In this document: piece after piece, positions 22,401 through 35,128 of the stretch
Numbering within the stretch: position 1 is the first letter of the stretch
Layout: each line of letters opens with the position of its first letter
Source of the DNA: Limonium bicolor
Taxonomy: Eukaryota > Streptophyta > Magnoliopsida > Caryophyllales > Plumbaginaceae
DNA: 64,000 bases
Direction: 5' to 3'
Assembly (NCBI GenBank): GCA_023374045.1
Contig: CM041779.1
Coordinates: forward strand, 3,472,001-3,536,000
The notes under the pieces: generated by a model
The model's input: the letters and a program-made list of their open reading frames with translations, nothing else
Told to the model about the DNA's origin: nothing
The model's database searches: none
Made by a program: the position numbers and the translations under genes

Positions 22401-25400
22401 TATCACTCAAGCATCAACCTGTATACCCACAATTTGGACCCTCGGGAAAGGCCCTAGTGCGCAAAATCAAAGACAAAGGTAAAATGGTCAAAACACGTAA
22501 AGTCGGGATTTTCCAAGGATATTCTCAGGACTTACTATTTTCATGTGACTTGTTCATCATCCAAATTATGTTCAAACATCATAGTCATTATGAAAGGCAT
22601 TCTTATAATTTTCAAATAATTTTCATTTTGGAAATATAGCTTTTAATTCATATTACAAGCTAATATCCTAAATAAATAACACATTGAATTGCCTAAAAAT
22701 ATAAAGAAAGGCTCCCACATATAAAAAAAAGTGTCACATGGTTAACATGACTACACTCAGTCATAAACCTGACAAATTTAATTTGAAGCCTAAATCCAAA
22801 TTTATAAATAGAAATTCAAACACTCTTGAAATTTTATCTCTCCTCTGGAATATAGCCAAACCAAGTTAAAATGTCATGAAAACTTAACAAGTGGTAAGGG
22901 ATGATATTTAGAGAAAAATCCTATTTGAATAATGAAATTTTGCATTTTTAATAATTATTTATGAATTATGAGAGATGTCAGATTGTAATATTTTTATAAA
23001 ATTGGTTATTTATCATAATAACATGATTCCAACTCTCAAAATTCCTAAAAATCATCCTTTACCTATCGTTGAAATTTCACGATTTATTTCTACCTATACG
23101 CAAGTAAAAATATCAGATTCTCTTAGATCCTTTAAAGATTCTTGCTAAAAAATTTGTTTTATCAATTCGTCACACCTTTCTTATATAGCCAGACCTTCTC
23201 AAACAACCTTGGACACATCATAACCCTCCCAAAGTCAGAAATAGTCTCTCCTAATTTGCCCCCACGTTTTTCAACACCATCATACCGAAACTATATCAAA
23301 ATCATCATAAACATAATTTTACTTATCCTATCAAACTTCCAAGTATCAAAACACCCAAATCTAGAAGCACAACGTGAAGAAAAAAGAAAGAAAGCTTATC
23401 TAGAAGTTAGAAGTCGTTGCCCAACCGGAAGACAACCGATGAACTGTGTCAAGGAATCTAGACGTGAAGAAACAGTCAAACAGATCGTTAGAGCATTAAA
23501 AACAGGTTAGGAATCATCAATTCTTAAACCTACAAACTTCATATACTCCTCACATCAGTTTCCATCAAAAAATCAACTTCGAATTGTGTATTTTATGAGT
23601 TTTTCTAACTTTTGTGTGTTTACATGTTTGCTATGTTTTATGCAAATTTTGACTTCAAATTTAAAAATTTTAATCATAACGTGTTTAGAATCTCTTAGAC
23701 TACAAACCCATTAAATTTGAGCTAAAAACACTGTCGGAGTACTATCAAAACTACCATCCGGTGGTGGTCCGAGACCACGGATGTCGTGTCCGGGTCCTCA
23801 GACCACCCATAAACGGAGTCAAAAATTGATTTTTGAGTTTATAATTGATTGTTAGTTAGATTCTATGCCCACGGACACCTTTTCCATGGCCCTAGACGTC
23901 ACGAATGACTGTGAATTTAGACCTAATTCGGCTCCGAAACCCTAAATTCGTGACATAAGTAGAGGAAAAATAGCTTCGAAGGGTAGTGAAAGTAATTTGA
24001 ACCCGGAAAAGTTATATTACCAAGCCCCCGGACCCGAATTCTTACCTTTCCAAGTTTACTTAGGTTAAAACTTTGGTAGCGACTCCTATAGGTTCCAGTG
24101 GACTAACTTAGGTTATAATAGCTATTGTTTTATAACATAGTTGTTAAACTTAGGTTATAAGTGGACCTAGAACCTAACGAGATATTAATCAACACAATCA
24201 ACATAGGATAAGGTTCAAAAACCCGGGGCTCACAGTTGTTTTAAGCTCACGGCCTATGAGCCACCTGAGATGTCGATCCACCCATCTATCACCGGTTTTC
24301 CATGGTTATATGGCCGCACGTAGCAATAGCTCTTGCATCTTGTTAATCTTAAGGATTTTGCCTTTCGCTTGTACCAGATGTGATTCATTGTTTTTATTGC
24401 GTTATTGCTAGATATCTAGTTACAAATGACCTGATTCTCACCATCGACTATTGTGCATAGGATCGATCTGTGTTTCTCTTCTCCTTTACTATCTTTATTT
24501 TTGTCTCTACAAGTCTTAGTGGTTTGCAGGGTAGCTTGATGGATTTCCCCATTTTGAGTCGTGCCCTATTGTCTGCGTTTGACTTTCACTTCAAATCTTT
24601 TAGTTCGTTTACCTTAGAACTCCCTATCAGTGTAAATAGCCCATTTAGCTATTTCGAACGAAGCAAATGTAGTAGCTTTGCTGCTATTTGTCGCCATACA
24701 TGTGGGTTTACTATATTCACGATGAATTCTACACGAGTCTATTCATTTTGCTACACTGATCATCTTGCTAAATATATCATTGTTACACAAGGTAGCTTGA
24801 AGTGTTTCCTCATTTTGACCTGATTGGGAACCTTTTATGACACATTTGATATTTTGATTCATGTTTTGACAGAGGTACATTAATTGATTGGACATGGGCT
24901 GCATTGACCTGAACTTCTTTTGATCATACTGGTGGGCTTTGGACTGCATGACTATTCCTCTCGGGTTCAGAAACACAAATCTTTAATCTTTTATTGACTA
25001 TAATTTAATTTTACTTGAACAGTTAATTACTCCTTGTGCTTTGATATGGGTTTGGAAACTGGTTGGAGACTAACATAAAAATGTTCCCCTTTACGTGTGG
25101 ATGTTGATCTGGAAATTGTGTTGCTTCTGATTTTTCCTATTGTGTATTCATTTGTATTTGGAAATTGTCCCGCTTCTGACATCATTACTGGACCCTATCC
25201 CTTTTCTGGTATTTTGGCAAATTAGGGCCCTTGTATTCCTTCTACTTGGTGATTTGGACCAAACTCACGTTGGTTTTTGGCATTTTTGGCTTCCTAGCTG
25301 CTCCACATGTGGATTAATGTTGCTTCCGACATTTGACTTCATTTGCATACTGTCTATGTGATATATACTTTCTTGTCGCCTTTATCTCTTTGCGTTATTT

Positions 25401-26667
25401 GTTTAATTTGAGTTGTCCCTTACATTGAGTTGTCCCTTACATTTGGTTTCATGTTTTGCCCGAGGTACATACTCAATTTGACATTGGCTGTGTTTTGCCT
25501 CGCTTAGGCTGTGCTTTGCTTGACTTGGTCAGGATTCGTGGACTTCTGTGCGTCGTGGCTGGCTGTCCCTTTTGTGTTTGGAATTTCAACTCTCAGTTTT
25601 CATTACTACATTTCAGTTATCTTTGATGACTAATTGCCCCTTTTCACATAGATGTGAGTTTAGAAATTAATTTTAGACTGGCACATGACATGTCCCTCGC
25701 GCCTAGATACAAACAAGATTGGGGCGATAGTTACCCAAATGCTATAATTGTTTAGATAAATCACTCATCGGCTAAAGGTCCCATATTAATTCTTCATCTT
25801 ACAGGGAAATGATTTGAAAAACCCTTCCACAAACGAGAAACCCTCTCTCGGGTCTAGCTAGGATCTCAAATGACTCACAATCCATCCTTTTGATACTACA
25901 CTTTGGTTTGAGTCATAAGCTAGGATGATGAATTAATCTGAGTTGCAACCCCTTTGCTTGATTTATCTTACAATTCATAGTGTTTGCAGACAACTTGAAA
26001 CTCTTTTCTATGTTCAAGGTTGAGGTGTGGGTAATGATTAGATTTTTCCCTTTCCTCCCACAGAGAGGGGTCATATGATCCCATTGCACATATCCTAACC
26101 TCATTTCATTATTCCTTATCTAATTTATCTTTCTCTATCTGTTGTGCTCTATGGCATATACATGGTAGTCAATGAGCTGGAAAATATGTTAGGACCAGGA
26201 GGATGGACTCTGGCCAGGATTACCCCGGTCTTCTATCACGAGTAACGATTTGTGCAGGTCAAAACCCTATCAGCTCAAGTGAGGTGGCGCCGATATGACC
26301 CCCCATAGCAGCTCTCTTTTTATAACTTTCATTTGTATTTGTAATAATTTGTAAATAGTTTATTGTTCTTATTATCAGTTGTAATCCTAGGATTAATTCT
26401 CTCTTCTTTACTTCATGTTATGCCTTCTATTGCACTTCTTCGTATTCAGTTGGTTGTAATAACTTATGATCCATATCTTGGGTCATCAGAAAAGCCCTAG
26501 GATAGTGGGTGTCGCTTCTCATTGAATAAACCCTGGCCCTATTTTGTGAAGGTGATACCCTTACCTTAAATCACATCCTTAAAACACAAAGAAAATTCAA
26601 CACAATTGTTGATTTAATCATGACTCATTCCTAAGTTCAACGTAATTCATTGTTCATCCACCACTCA
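22401..26667. other. Non-coding AT-rich flank, no gene recognised
   Basis: No reading frame here has a recognisable domain; the longest (about 120 codons near 23142 and 24470) look like chance frames in T-rich sequence. A TATA-like TTTATAAATAG lies near 22800. A small hairpin GTGGTC/GACCAC (23764-23769 and 23773-23778) sits in a GC-richer patch at 23750-23880. A TTTGGTAGCGACTCC string near 24072 faintly recalls PBS-adjacent sequence of Tat/Ogre elements. The stretch is probably old retrotransposon sequence, which I cannot classify. Confidence 0.45.
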
Positions 26668-29600
26668 TGAAATACCCCTACTGTTAATACACATGATTAA
26701 GGATTAATCATTAGATTAGGAAGGCTAATGAACCCTAATAAATTAAGGAAAAATGGAACTCCAAACATATATATGTGAATGTACATAGTCCAAAAAGGTC
26801 ATTAAACCTTACATAAAATAATGGACTAATGAGGGAGTAATTATAAGGAGAAATCAACTAATAAAGTTGATGTAACATGTAATATATCATTACATGATTT
26901 AAGAGCACAAATAACATGAGTGAATTATAAAACATACTTTAACTAGTCACAATGAATAGTAAAGTATACCAATCACTCAAAATATAAAGGAATACACGTT
27001 AACACAAAGGAATACACCTTAGAATAAAGTAACTACATAAGTTACAGTCTAACACATGAAACAAGTCCAAATGCACAACATATAGCACCTTAATATTATA
27101 AGTTAAAAGAATTACAAAAATACCCCATAAATATCCAAAGGGGCGGTTTTGTGGAGCAATAGTACCATAAAGGAGGAAGGTTTCTTAAGTCACAAAGTCT
27201 TCTTACATGGGGAACCCCAACTCACAACTTCTTACACTCTCTTACCAACACTCATTCCTCCCCTGCTATAAATCCTCCCTCATCTCACCTGACAAAGTGC
27301 TTCATCTTTTTCCTCTTGATTCTTCTCTTCGAGCTCCATGGAAGGACAACAATGGTGAGTTAACTTCCTTACTATTTTTCCTCTTAAATATTCTTCTTTC
27401 TTCCTCAACAAAGCAAGAACAACACAACCATCCTTCCCACATGATCTAGGCCAAAAATATACAGATTTTTAAGACCAAAAACCATGGATAAATCATGGAG
27501 GAAGTTAGCTAAGTCTAACCAAAGCTAAAGGTAAGAAAATGTGCTTTAAACTCCAAGTCTTTTCCTTTGGACAATGTGTATGCTGTTATGTATGAAAATC
27601 CCTTTTGTTATTATGGTCATTTTTAAGTATTATAAGTGTATGTTAAGGCTTGTATGATGGCCAAAAGTTTATGGGAGATGTGGATGTGTTTTGATGGATT
27701 TAATGCCTTTTAAAGCATAGGTTATATTGGTACTATGTTAAGTTTTAAAATATGATGTTAAAGGGCTGTTTGAATGATTTAAAGTACCTCATAAAGTTAG
27801 TGGAAGAATACTTACGAAATTAGGATGTGTTTGGATAAGGTCTGGAGAGAAAATGTGGTTTAAAAGTGATTAAGAGTTAATTAGATGACTTAGTAATTAT
27901 ATGTCTAAAATTAGGTGTGCGGTATAATACGGTCAAACCTAGATGTGGCTAGGGTGTTGACCAAGTAAGAGAGAGAAAAGGTTGAAAATTGAACTAAAAA
28001 AGGAATTGTTGTGAATTTGGAAAGTTTGTGGGGTCAAAGCATAAATATGAGAAAGTTTGGGGTGAAAACCAAATTGGACAGAATGTGGTTTGTTTAGTAT
28101 GATGAAGAATTGAGTTTGAAACTTTGGAATTAAATTAATTAAGTATGTAAATATTATAATATATGTGGATTTGGGAGGTAATTGTAAGATCGGAAAATAT
28201 TTGGTGGTAAGAATAATATCTGATGATTAATGGGGTATAACCCTAAATTATGGACTTAAGAGAGAAGTTTAATATAAGGTTGAGAATTACATTGTGTAAC
28301 ATTAAGCATAAAGTCTTAATGCTAAAGTATAAAGGTTTGGGTTAGTTAAGGAATTATATAATTCATAGGAATTAATATGAATTATATGGGATATTGTGGA
28401 ACTATCCTAAACTTTGGGAATTATATAAATTAAGTATAATCTTTGGTATGTGATTGATGAATATGTAATGTTACATTAAGTGGATGAACTTAATGTACAT
28501 ATTTAAGGTTGATTGGAATGAAAGAATTATTAAAGTTTGAGGAGATTTATAATTCAAGGATTATATGGAGTTTGGTTAAATTGGGAATTATACATTAAGG
28601 TATTATAATTTAATTATGGAAGTGTATGATTGGGTAATAACCCTAGGTCATTAATCTAAGATTGGAAATTATATAACCATTAAATGGTTAGAAGTTTGGG
28701 TTAAATAATAGGTTATGGAACCTAGAATATATTATAAGGTCATTAGAACATATAACAATGTTGACCTTGACTGCATTGACCAATTAGAGGGTCGACTGCA
28801 TTGACCAAATCGATAGTTTGACTACATTGACCAAGTCAACTAAATTGACCAAAGAGGGTCAAGTTGACCAACTCATTAATAAAGGAGAATTTAATTACCA
28901 AAGACCATTAACATTAAAGGTCAATTTCATTAATACCATATAATAACAAAATCTATATGAGTGAGTATATATACAAAAATATATACCTATGATTAAAAGG
29001 AAATAAATTGAGTGAATGACTTACTCCTAAAGTTGTAGAATAATAAAACTATGTTAGTTACTAACATCACTAGAGGATTTAATAGCTAACCCCACACTTG
29101 AAAATTTGAAGTAAAAACTCGAACAATGACGAGCGGCAAACACCAGGGTTAATTACAATGGATTAGTCATTTCAAGTGATATGGAATTGGTTTAATGATT
29201 TATAGAGTATTAATGCTAGCATCGTATTCCAGAGCTAAGAGATTAAGGACGGGTGAGCAATAGGACGTCTGCTTCCTATCATTGGTGTACGGTATGTCAT
29301 TGCATGATCCGATTGCTCCCGAGGATTTCCTTGGGTTCGGATATGTATGTATTGCTTGACAAGATGATATGTGTTATTAAATGATTATTCTGTTCAAGAG
29401 ATTTAATTGCCTGAGTACTTTTTGGGTACGAACAGAGTAGGGAGAGAGATGAACATCAATTGAAATAGAGAAAAACAATATTTGAGTAGAGTAGGCAACT
29501 GGCTATACGTATATACATACATATATATATATATTATATTCCTTTTTGTGTCAATAAACAAGAGTACACCAGTGAGGAAGCAAGAAATATTACCTATATT

Positions 29601-30278
29601 TGCCTCTTCGGTCTGGTTGGAGAGAAGCAAGCACAAAAAAGAGAATTTTTGTCTAGTTGTGGGAGGAGAAAGAGAGATTGGCGAGAGAGCATATTGAGAG
29701 AGATGATGCATTGGAAGGGATGGATGACTGGTATTTAAAGAAAGCCGGAGGGAAAACCAAGAGAGATAGAATACTAACCAATTGATCAATGAATTAAATT
29801 GTTTAGTTAAATTAAAGAAAATCAAGGGTTAGGAAATATGAGAAGTTAGAATTAATTCATTAAGTAAAATTAGGAAATATAAAAGGATAAAAGTGGTTTA
29901 TTGATTAAAAATGAAATATGAATAGTTAGAACTAGTTCATTAATATAATCAGGAAAACTCAAAGGACGAAACTCATGGATTAAAGCTGACTTATTTAGTA
30001 TAATTAAATCATAGCAGTATTTAAATCGCAAGATTATTATTATTATAACTTCATTTTTAATAAATAATTATAGCAAACTAACTAGGTAAATATGATGATT
30101 ACAACCTGCTTATTTTTAAAACGGGTTATTTATTAAAACAAATAATCTTTATTAGATATTATACATTATGCTTGTAAATAATATAATATACTCATAAGGT
30201 ACATAATATACTTTCAATCTATATATTATATTCTTATACTTTATAATATATGTATTCTAAAATTTTAGGGGTATTTCA
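26668..30278 (-). repeat. 3.6-kb LTR, minus orientation, 3' LTR of a Tekay-like element
   Basis: The 3611-bp block begins TGAAATACCCCTA and ends TAGGGGTATTTCA, a perfect 13-bp terminal inverted repeat with TG...CA ends. Immediately to its right lies a polypurine tract in minus orientation, so this is the 3' LTR of an element whose interior lies to the right. The five bases outside each end (actca, tcatt) do not match, as expected if only one side is a true insertion edge. No second LTR of this family is visible in the window. The short frames inside are not gene-like. Confidence 0.72.
28761..28872 (-). promoter_or_regulatory. Cluster of TTGACC/TTGACT motifs inside the LTR
   Basis: Within 112 bp there are six TTGACC and at least two TTGACT strings, plus GGTCAAGTTGACC, a perfect palindrome around one base. 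TTGAC(C/T) is the W-box bound by plant WRKY factors. The cluster lies 1.4-1.5 kb from the LTR start on the minus strand. Confidence 0.6.
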
Positions 30279-30316
30279 TCATTCCCCCCTTAAAATAAAG
30301 CTTCATCTTCGAAGAT
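30279..30316 (-). promoter_or_regulatory. Palindrome plus PPT of the minus-strand element
   Basis: Read on the minus strand: the palindrome ATCTTCGAAGAT (30305-30316), then GAAGCTTTATTTTAAGGGGGGAATGA, then the LTR start at 30278. This has the same hairpin-then-PPT layout as the other families. Confidence 0.75.
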
Positions 30317-30441
30317 TGAACTCACACTACTAACCAATGTTCTAATAATCAACTAATCATTTCTGGCTACTTACGCGAAAGTGTTTAACATATCACTAAC
30401 CATGATAATTTAGTTAACCATAATAACTATGGGTATTGCAG

Positions 30442-30476
30442 TCTACCTCCCTTAAAGAATATTACGTTCTCGTAAT
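30442..30476 (-). promoter_or_regulatory. Secondary hairpin-PPT, homologous to 8596-8631
   Basis: On the minus strand ATTACG, loop AGAA and CGTAAT (30461-30476) are followed by ATTCTTTAAGGGAGGTAGA. The stem and PPT wording match the secondary module of the LARD-like element, but here it sits only 164 bp from the LTR. Confidence 0.65.
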
Positions 30477-30860
30477 TACTAGGCAATTAACTCATACCCG
30501 ACTCAAAGAGATGAGGGACAATTTGATAAGGTTTTAAGCTGCAAGAAATCACACCTAAGTTCGCAACCATAGGACTATTGAAACACCCCTAAACATTTAA
30601 ACGCATAAAAATTATAACGAGTTTTATAATTCGTACATAAAATAACGTACGAACAATTGAATCCGGTATATATATATATATGTACGAATACGAAAACACA
30701 CGTACGTAACGTTACGATATGGTAACGTTGTAAATAAGTGACAATAACGTCGCAAAATTCGTTACAAAAATATATAACACGGTATAATATATAGTCGTAC
30801 ATATATCGTAACATTGTAAATAAGTGACAATTCGTCACATAACTTCGTAACAAAAGAAAA
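30477..30860. other. Interior of the minus-strand element, AT-rich
   Basis: Non-coding. Contains a TA microsatellite (about 30668-30680) and two diverged copies of an approximately 100-bp segment with GTAACGTTGTAAATAAGTGACAA (near 30720 and 30810). A TGAAACACCCCTAAAC string at 30578 resembles an LTR terminus but lacks a PPT or PBS beside it. Confidence 0.45.
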
Positions 30861-31022
30861 TAATAATAATAACATGATATAATATATAGTCACATTATAT
30901 AAAAAATAAACTTGTGTACTGATTTTTATTGAAAAGGGGGGAGCAAAGACACTCCCGCTAAGGTTCGAACCCGAAACCTCCCGTACCGTTCCCGAATGTT
31001 CAACCGGTTGAGCTATGCTCAT
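30861..31022 (-). mobile_element. SINE-like tRNA-derived sequence
   Basis: On the minus strand TAGCTCAACCGG (31004-31015) fits the RNA polymerase III A box and GGTTCGAACC (30962-30971) is a perfect B box. The spacing is tRNA-like, and GAGCATAGCTC at the 5' end is the usual start of plant SINE heads. The 3' end is set only roughly; no clear poly-A tail or target duplication was found. It could also be a decayed tRNA gene. Confidence 0.55.
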
Positions 31023-32340
31023 ATTCGGTATATGATCCACACGAATTAGAACTAGTATCTAATCGACTAGGTAAATGAAAAACAAATCCAATCTGGCACG
31101 CACTCCCTGTAACACCAATTCCTTCTTCCTCCTTGATGGAACATCAGATCGAACAAATAAAACAGAAGCCAGGGAATCCAACTCCGAGGCGACCATTCTA
31201 TTTTTTTCTAATGCCATAACTTCTTGTAACTTGAGGCCACCTGATCCATGTTCCCTCCTAAATCCCTCGCCTCTCAGTCCCAATCCTCGGTAGTACGCTT
31301 GCATCAAAGAAAAACAATAACGACAACACCTACTCTGCGGGAATTCCTCTCTCGCCAGCCCTTGCATAAAAGTTGGAGAATTTCAAACTCCACAAACTGC
31401 TTTATTGGAACTACTGCCAATGTCATTAGTATAATCAGGACCTTCGTTTGAAAATCGCAGAGGGAACATGACGTACATGTACCTGTCGGGACTGATTCTT
31501 TTAAGTACCCCATCAAAACAACGTTGGAATTTGTTGTCTCTGACTTTCACGCCATTTACTCTCTTGACTTGCGCCATTTGATTCATAACCATACAGACCA
31601 TCTCATTCTCATTCCTTGCATGCATCAGTTCCTGCAAGTTCAGAAACTACCTTCACGCCCTCTGTTTTCTGCACCCAAGGTAAGTGTGACAGGTTGCATT
31701 GTTTTCCTCCTCTCCTTTGCACTTATGTTTCCTTCTTTTCCCTACGATGATGCTGACCAAGAACTCCCTATCTAGCTACCCGCATCTTCCTGCAAGAAGG
31801 AAACTGGAACAAAACCAGCAACACATTAGTTGTGATTTTCGGCCCGAGGTGAGCCACACCAAACCCCGTATAACTTCCCCTTCTATTCTCTTACTGTCCA
31901 AGGCAATTCCAGATTACCCATCAAGTAACTCCTTGATTCTGTCATGCACCACCTGCTCATGCAGTCCGCTAGGATGTTACGGAGTCAACTTGGATACAGC
32001 CTGCTTAAATCCCGTGCTGAAACACAACCAGAGGGTAAAAAGCTGTGCAGAATCAACTTCAGGTTACCTTAACTCCTTTTATGTTTCTACTTTTCCAAAG
32101 TCTAACACCTGAGTTGTCACTCCAGTGAGGTCGAGAGATCAAAGAGCCTGTGAGCTTACACTGTGTCAAGGAGTTACCAGGAAGGAGCAATTTCTAACAG
32201 AGAAAAAAAAGTGACAAACCCAAGGTATTGCACTAGCCAAGTCACCTGTACAGATCTTATAACATCTACTTTTCTGTATAACAAAATCCAGAAGTATTGT
32301 CTATATTGTGGTGGGCCTGTTTAAAGAGTAATGCCTTATT
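31023..32340. other. Non-coding stretch with higher GC, no gene recognised
   Basis: Frames of 70-137 codons exist on both strands (for example 31699-32112 plus and 31059-31367 minus), but none shows a known motif and they overlap one another. Composition changes from the AT-rich flank. This is either interior sequence of the minus-strand element or an old unclassified insert. Confidence 0.4.
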
Positions 32341-35110
32341 AAGATCTTAACTAAGCAACCTGAAGAAAAAAAAACTGGAAATAGAAGGAAACCACCAGTC
32401 GTGTGCATCGGTTTTCAGGTTTTAAGTTTCAGCTTCACGATTTCTTGTTTCAGTTTTAGGCAAGTTTCATCTAAAAGCTTGCTGAATCGTGAGGCTAAGT
32501 ATAAAAAAATTGGGAGGTGAGAAAGGAAACAGCTAGCAACTTAGAAGACTATAAAAGAACATGCATTAAACCATGATTTCAGTGTTCCAGTTTTCATTTC
32601 TTTTTCTTTCAGTTGCTGTCACTGAATTATCGAAGTACTGAGAGTGCACAGTGGGTTGAGGATTAATCCAAGGCGTGCTAAAATACTGAACTAGGTTGCT
32701 ATATACATTGGGAATTAGTAGCCAGTGAGTAAGATAAAAAAAAAGACAATAACAGAACAGAAGAGAAGTTACCAGTTTATGTTTCAGTTTCTCTTCATTT
32801 CAGGTCTTGGGATATCTCAGTTTTAGATAATGATTTTTCAGAGGTATAGTCCCTGCTGCCTGGTGTGGTTGAGAGTTAAAAACTGCATGATAATGATAAC
32901 TAAGTAGTTTAGATAACGTGGGGGAGTTAGGTACCAAGCCAATGAACGAAACAGAAAACAAAAAAAAAATACAGATACAAGGTTCAGTTCTGCATATTGA
33001 TCAGTTTCTATATAAAGAGTTTCCAGAGAGTTTGCCTAAGTGATTTTGGGTTCTGTTTTGGGTTTGTTTTAAATTTAAAATCATGATTAAACACCTAACT
33101 AAGTGAGGGAGCAAGTTGGGTAATCTGAAAGTATATCAACGAATATAAAGAAAACTGAAGACATGAATGCATCAGTTCTGGGCGGTTCAGATTAGCATCA
33201 GTATAAGTGTTTGTGTAATTGGTATAGATGCTGTGTGCTTGTTGAATTAGGTTAAGATGAACTTGAAACCTCTTAAAATCACGTGACTAAGAGTGTAAAC
33301 CCCTAAGACTTTTGAACAGACAGAAAGAAAAGAAGAGAGAGTTCTCATATTTCCTGTTTCGGTTTTTCAAAGTTCCTAGAATATTGTATCCTCTGTATAA
33401 CCCTGTTACAGGGGGTTCCATAAGGATTGAATTGAGAAATAAACTAAACCCAAACACACCTATAGCTACTGGGTTAAAATTTAAAAACAGTTTAGTGAAT
33501 AACAGAAAGGGATGAAAGGAAAGATAATGCATCAGTTTGGTTTGGGTTTATTATCGTTTGAATGTGTTCCAGCTTTGTCTTCTGTAAATTGGGATCTGTG
33601 TAACAGAATCACAGAAATGTTATGAGTGTTGGCCTGGCATGTTAAGGAACTTAAAATCCAAGCTAATGCACTTAACTAAAATTGGAAACCCTTGGCAAAG
33701 ATAGGAAATCAATTTAATACATTATAAGAGGAGTGACTGGTTACATGTTTCAATTGCAGTTTCTTTTCCCCGGTTCAGTATAATGGAGTTACAGGAGTAA
33801 TATGAGTGCTGTATGGATTTGAAAATGAATTTAAAACCTCGCCAACTCATGTAACTCAGGGAGTAAACATATTTGGGGAAAGCTAGCTAACAGATTTAAA
33901 TAACAAAAGAAACCAATAAGGAAAAAAAAGGATGTAGCAGTTCACACATTTTCTTCTGTTTCAGTTTCAGATTTTCTGTAGGGTAGCCTGAGAGATAATG
34001 ACGTGGTTGTGTTGGGTTTGGCTGAGGGGAAAACTATATTAGGACACTTAACTAGGGAGCTACACAGGTTGAGGAAAATAAACCCCTGATCAATAAACAG
34101 AAAAAAACAAGACAAGAGATATCAGCTGCATATCTTTAGATTCAATTGCAGTTTAGTTTCAGGTTGATGGCATATCTGTGACATAAACCATGATTGTGAT
34201 GGGTTTGTTTTTGGTTAAGAATCTCGAGAGGATACTAGAGTAATTGAGTCAGTGATTTGGGAGAAACGAAATTCAATTTCTGAACAAACAGAAAATGGAA
34301 GAGAATTATCAGTGCTATGGTTACAGTTTTCCTTTTCAGATTTCAGGTGTAGTAAAGTATCCCTCAGGAGTGTGTATGTGTCTTGCCCCTTGGGTTGAGG
34401 ATGAGCTTGGATTCTCTCAAAATTGACTCAGCTAGGAGTGTAGAGGATTTGGAGGGAGTATGAATCGGTTAGGAAACAGACAGAGGACAAAGTGTGAGAA
34501 TGCATCAGTTTTGGATTTCGGTTACTCTTCGATACAGTTTGGGATCTCAGTAGCTTCACCAAATGTTTCGAGGTCCATCTTTGATGTTAAAACCCTGGAG
34601 TAAACACTTAAATAACTGAGTAAGAAGCTTGGGGGAGTACTGAAAGAGACACAGGAACAAAGAAGAGGAAATGGAATATAGAATTTCAGGATTTGGGGTG
34701 TTAAGTGTTTCCAGTTTACACTTCCTTCAATTCAGTATAATTTGGTACAGAGGGTTATGAGGGGTTGTAGTGAACTTCTAATAAGTCTAGAATATCTCTA
34801 ATCTACCTAAGAAGGTTGGTAAATACCGTGAGAAAAGAATCAAACCGCGGTTGAGCTATCTAGACACAAGGACCAAGAAGAATTATGGAGATTGTGTTTC
34901 AGATTTCAGTAAAGGTGTAATTTCTGTATAACTGTTATTCATGGGCGTTATGAGGGTGATGACAGATTGATAATCAACCCAAAACCCTCCTACGTATCTA
35001 GTTAAACTTATGAAATATCTTGGGAAGCATTGACACCCTTAGATACATTAAGAGTGTTATAATATAAGGTTAGGTACAAGAACCTTGTTTCGGTTTTGAG
35101 ATACTTAAGC
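32341..35110. repeat. Strongly diverged tandem array, period about 190 bp
   Basis: A recurring order of blocks is visible: an ACTTAACTAGGGAG-like string, then an AACAGAAA purine tract, then TATCAGT or CATCAGTT, then a CAGTTTC-rich tract, then a G-rich GATGGGTTT block. The first block recurs near 32900, 33095, 33285, 33470, 33668, 33852, 34045, 34235, 34428, 34610, 34800 and 34990, at steps of 182-198 bp, with less regular copies back to about 32345. Units look very diverged, so the array is old. It ends just before the Athila LTR at 35129. Confidence 0.7.
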
Positions 35111-35128
35111 CTCAATATGAAGGAGTGC

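Noticed and set aside
24060..24090. PBS of a Tat/Ogre-type element (TTTGGTAGCGACTCC)
   Set aside because: Only a partial resemblance, with no LTR end directly upstream and no gag downstream.
24470..24823. 117-codon hydrophobic ORF
   Set aside because: T-rich sequence yields Phe/Leu/Ser-rich frames by chance; no motif and no context support a gene.
26668..30278. Solo LTR interpretation of the 3.6-kb LTR
   Set aside because: The five bases outside the two ends differ (actca, tcatt) and a PPT lies directly on the right, so it is the 3' LTR of a larger element.
30578..30600. LTR terminus TGAAACACCCCTAAAC
   Set aside because: Looks like a family terminus but has neither PPT nor PBS beside it and no matching end; left as unclassified.
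31059..32112. Possible host exon(s) in the higher-GC stretch
   Set aside because: Frames on both strands are short, overlap each other and show no recognisable domain or consistent splice structure.
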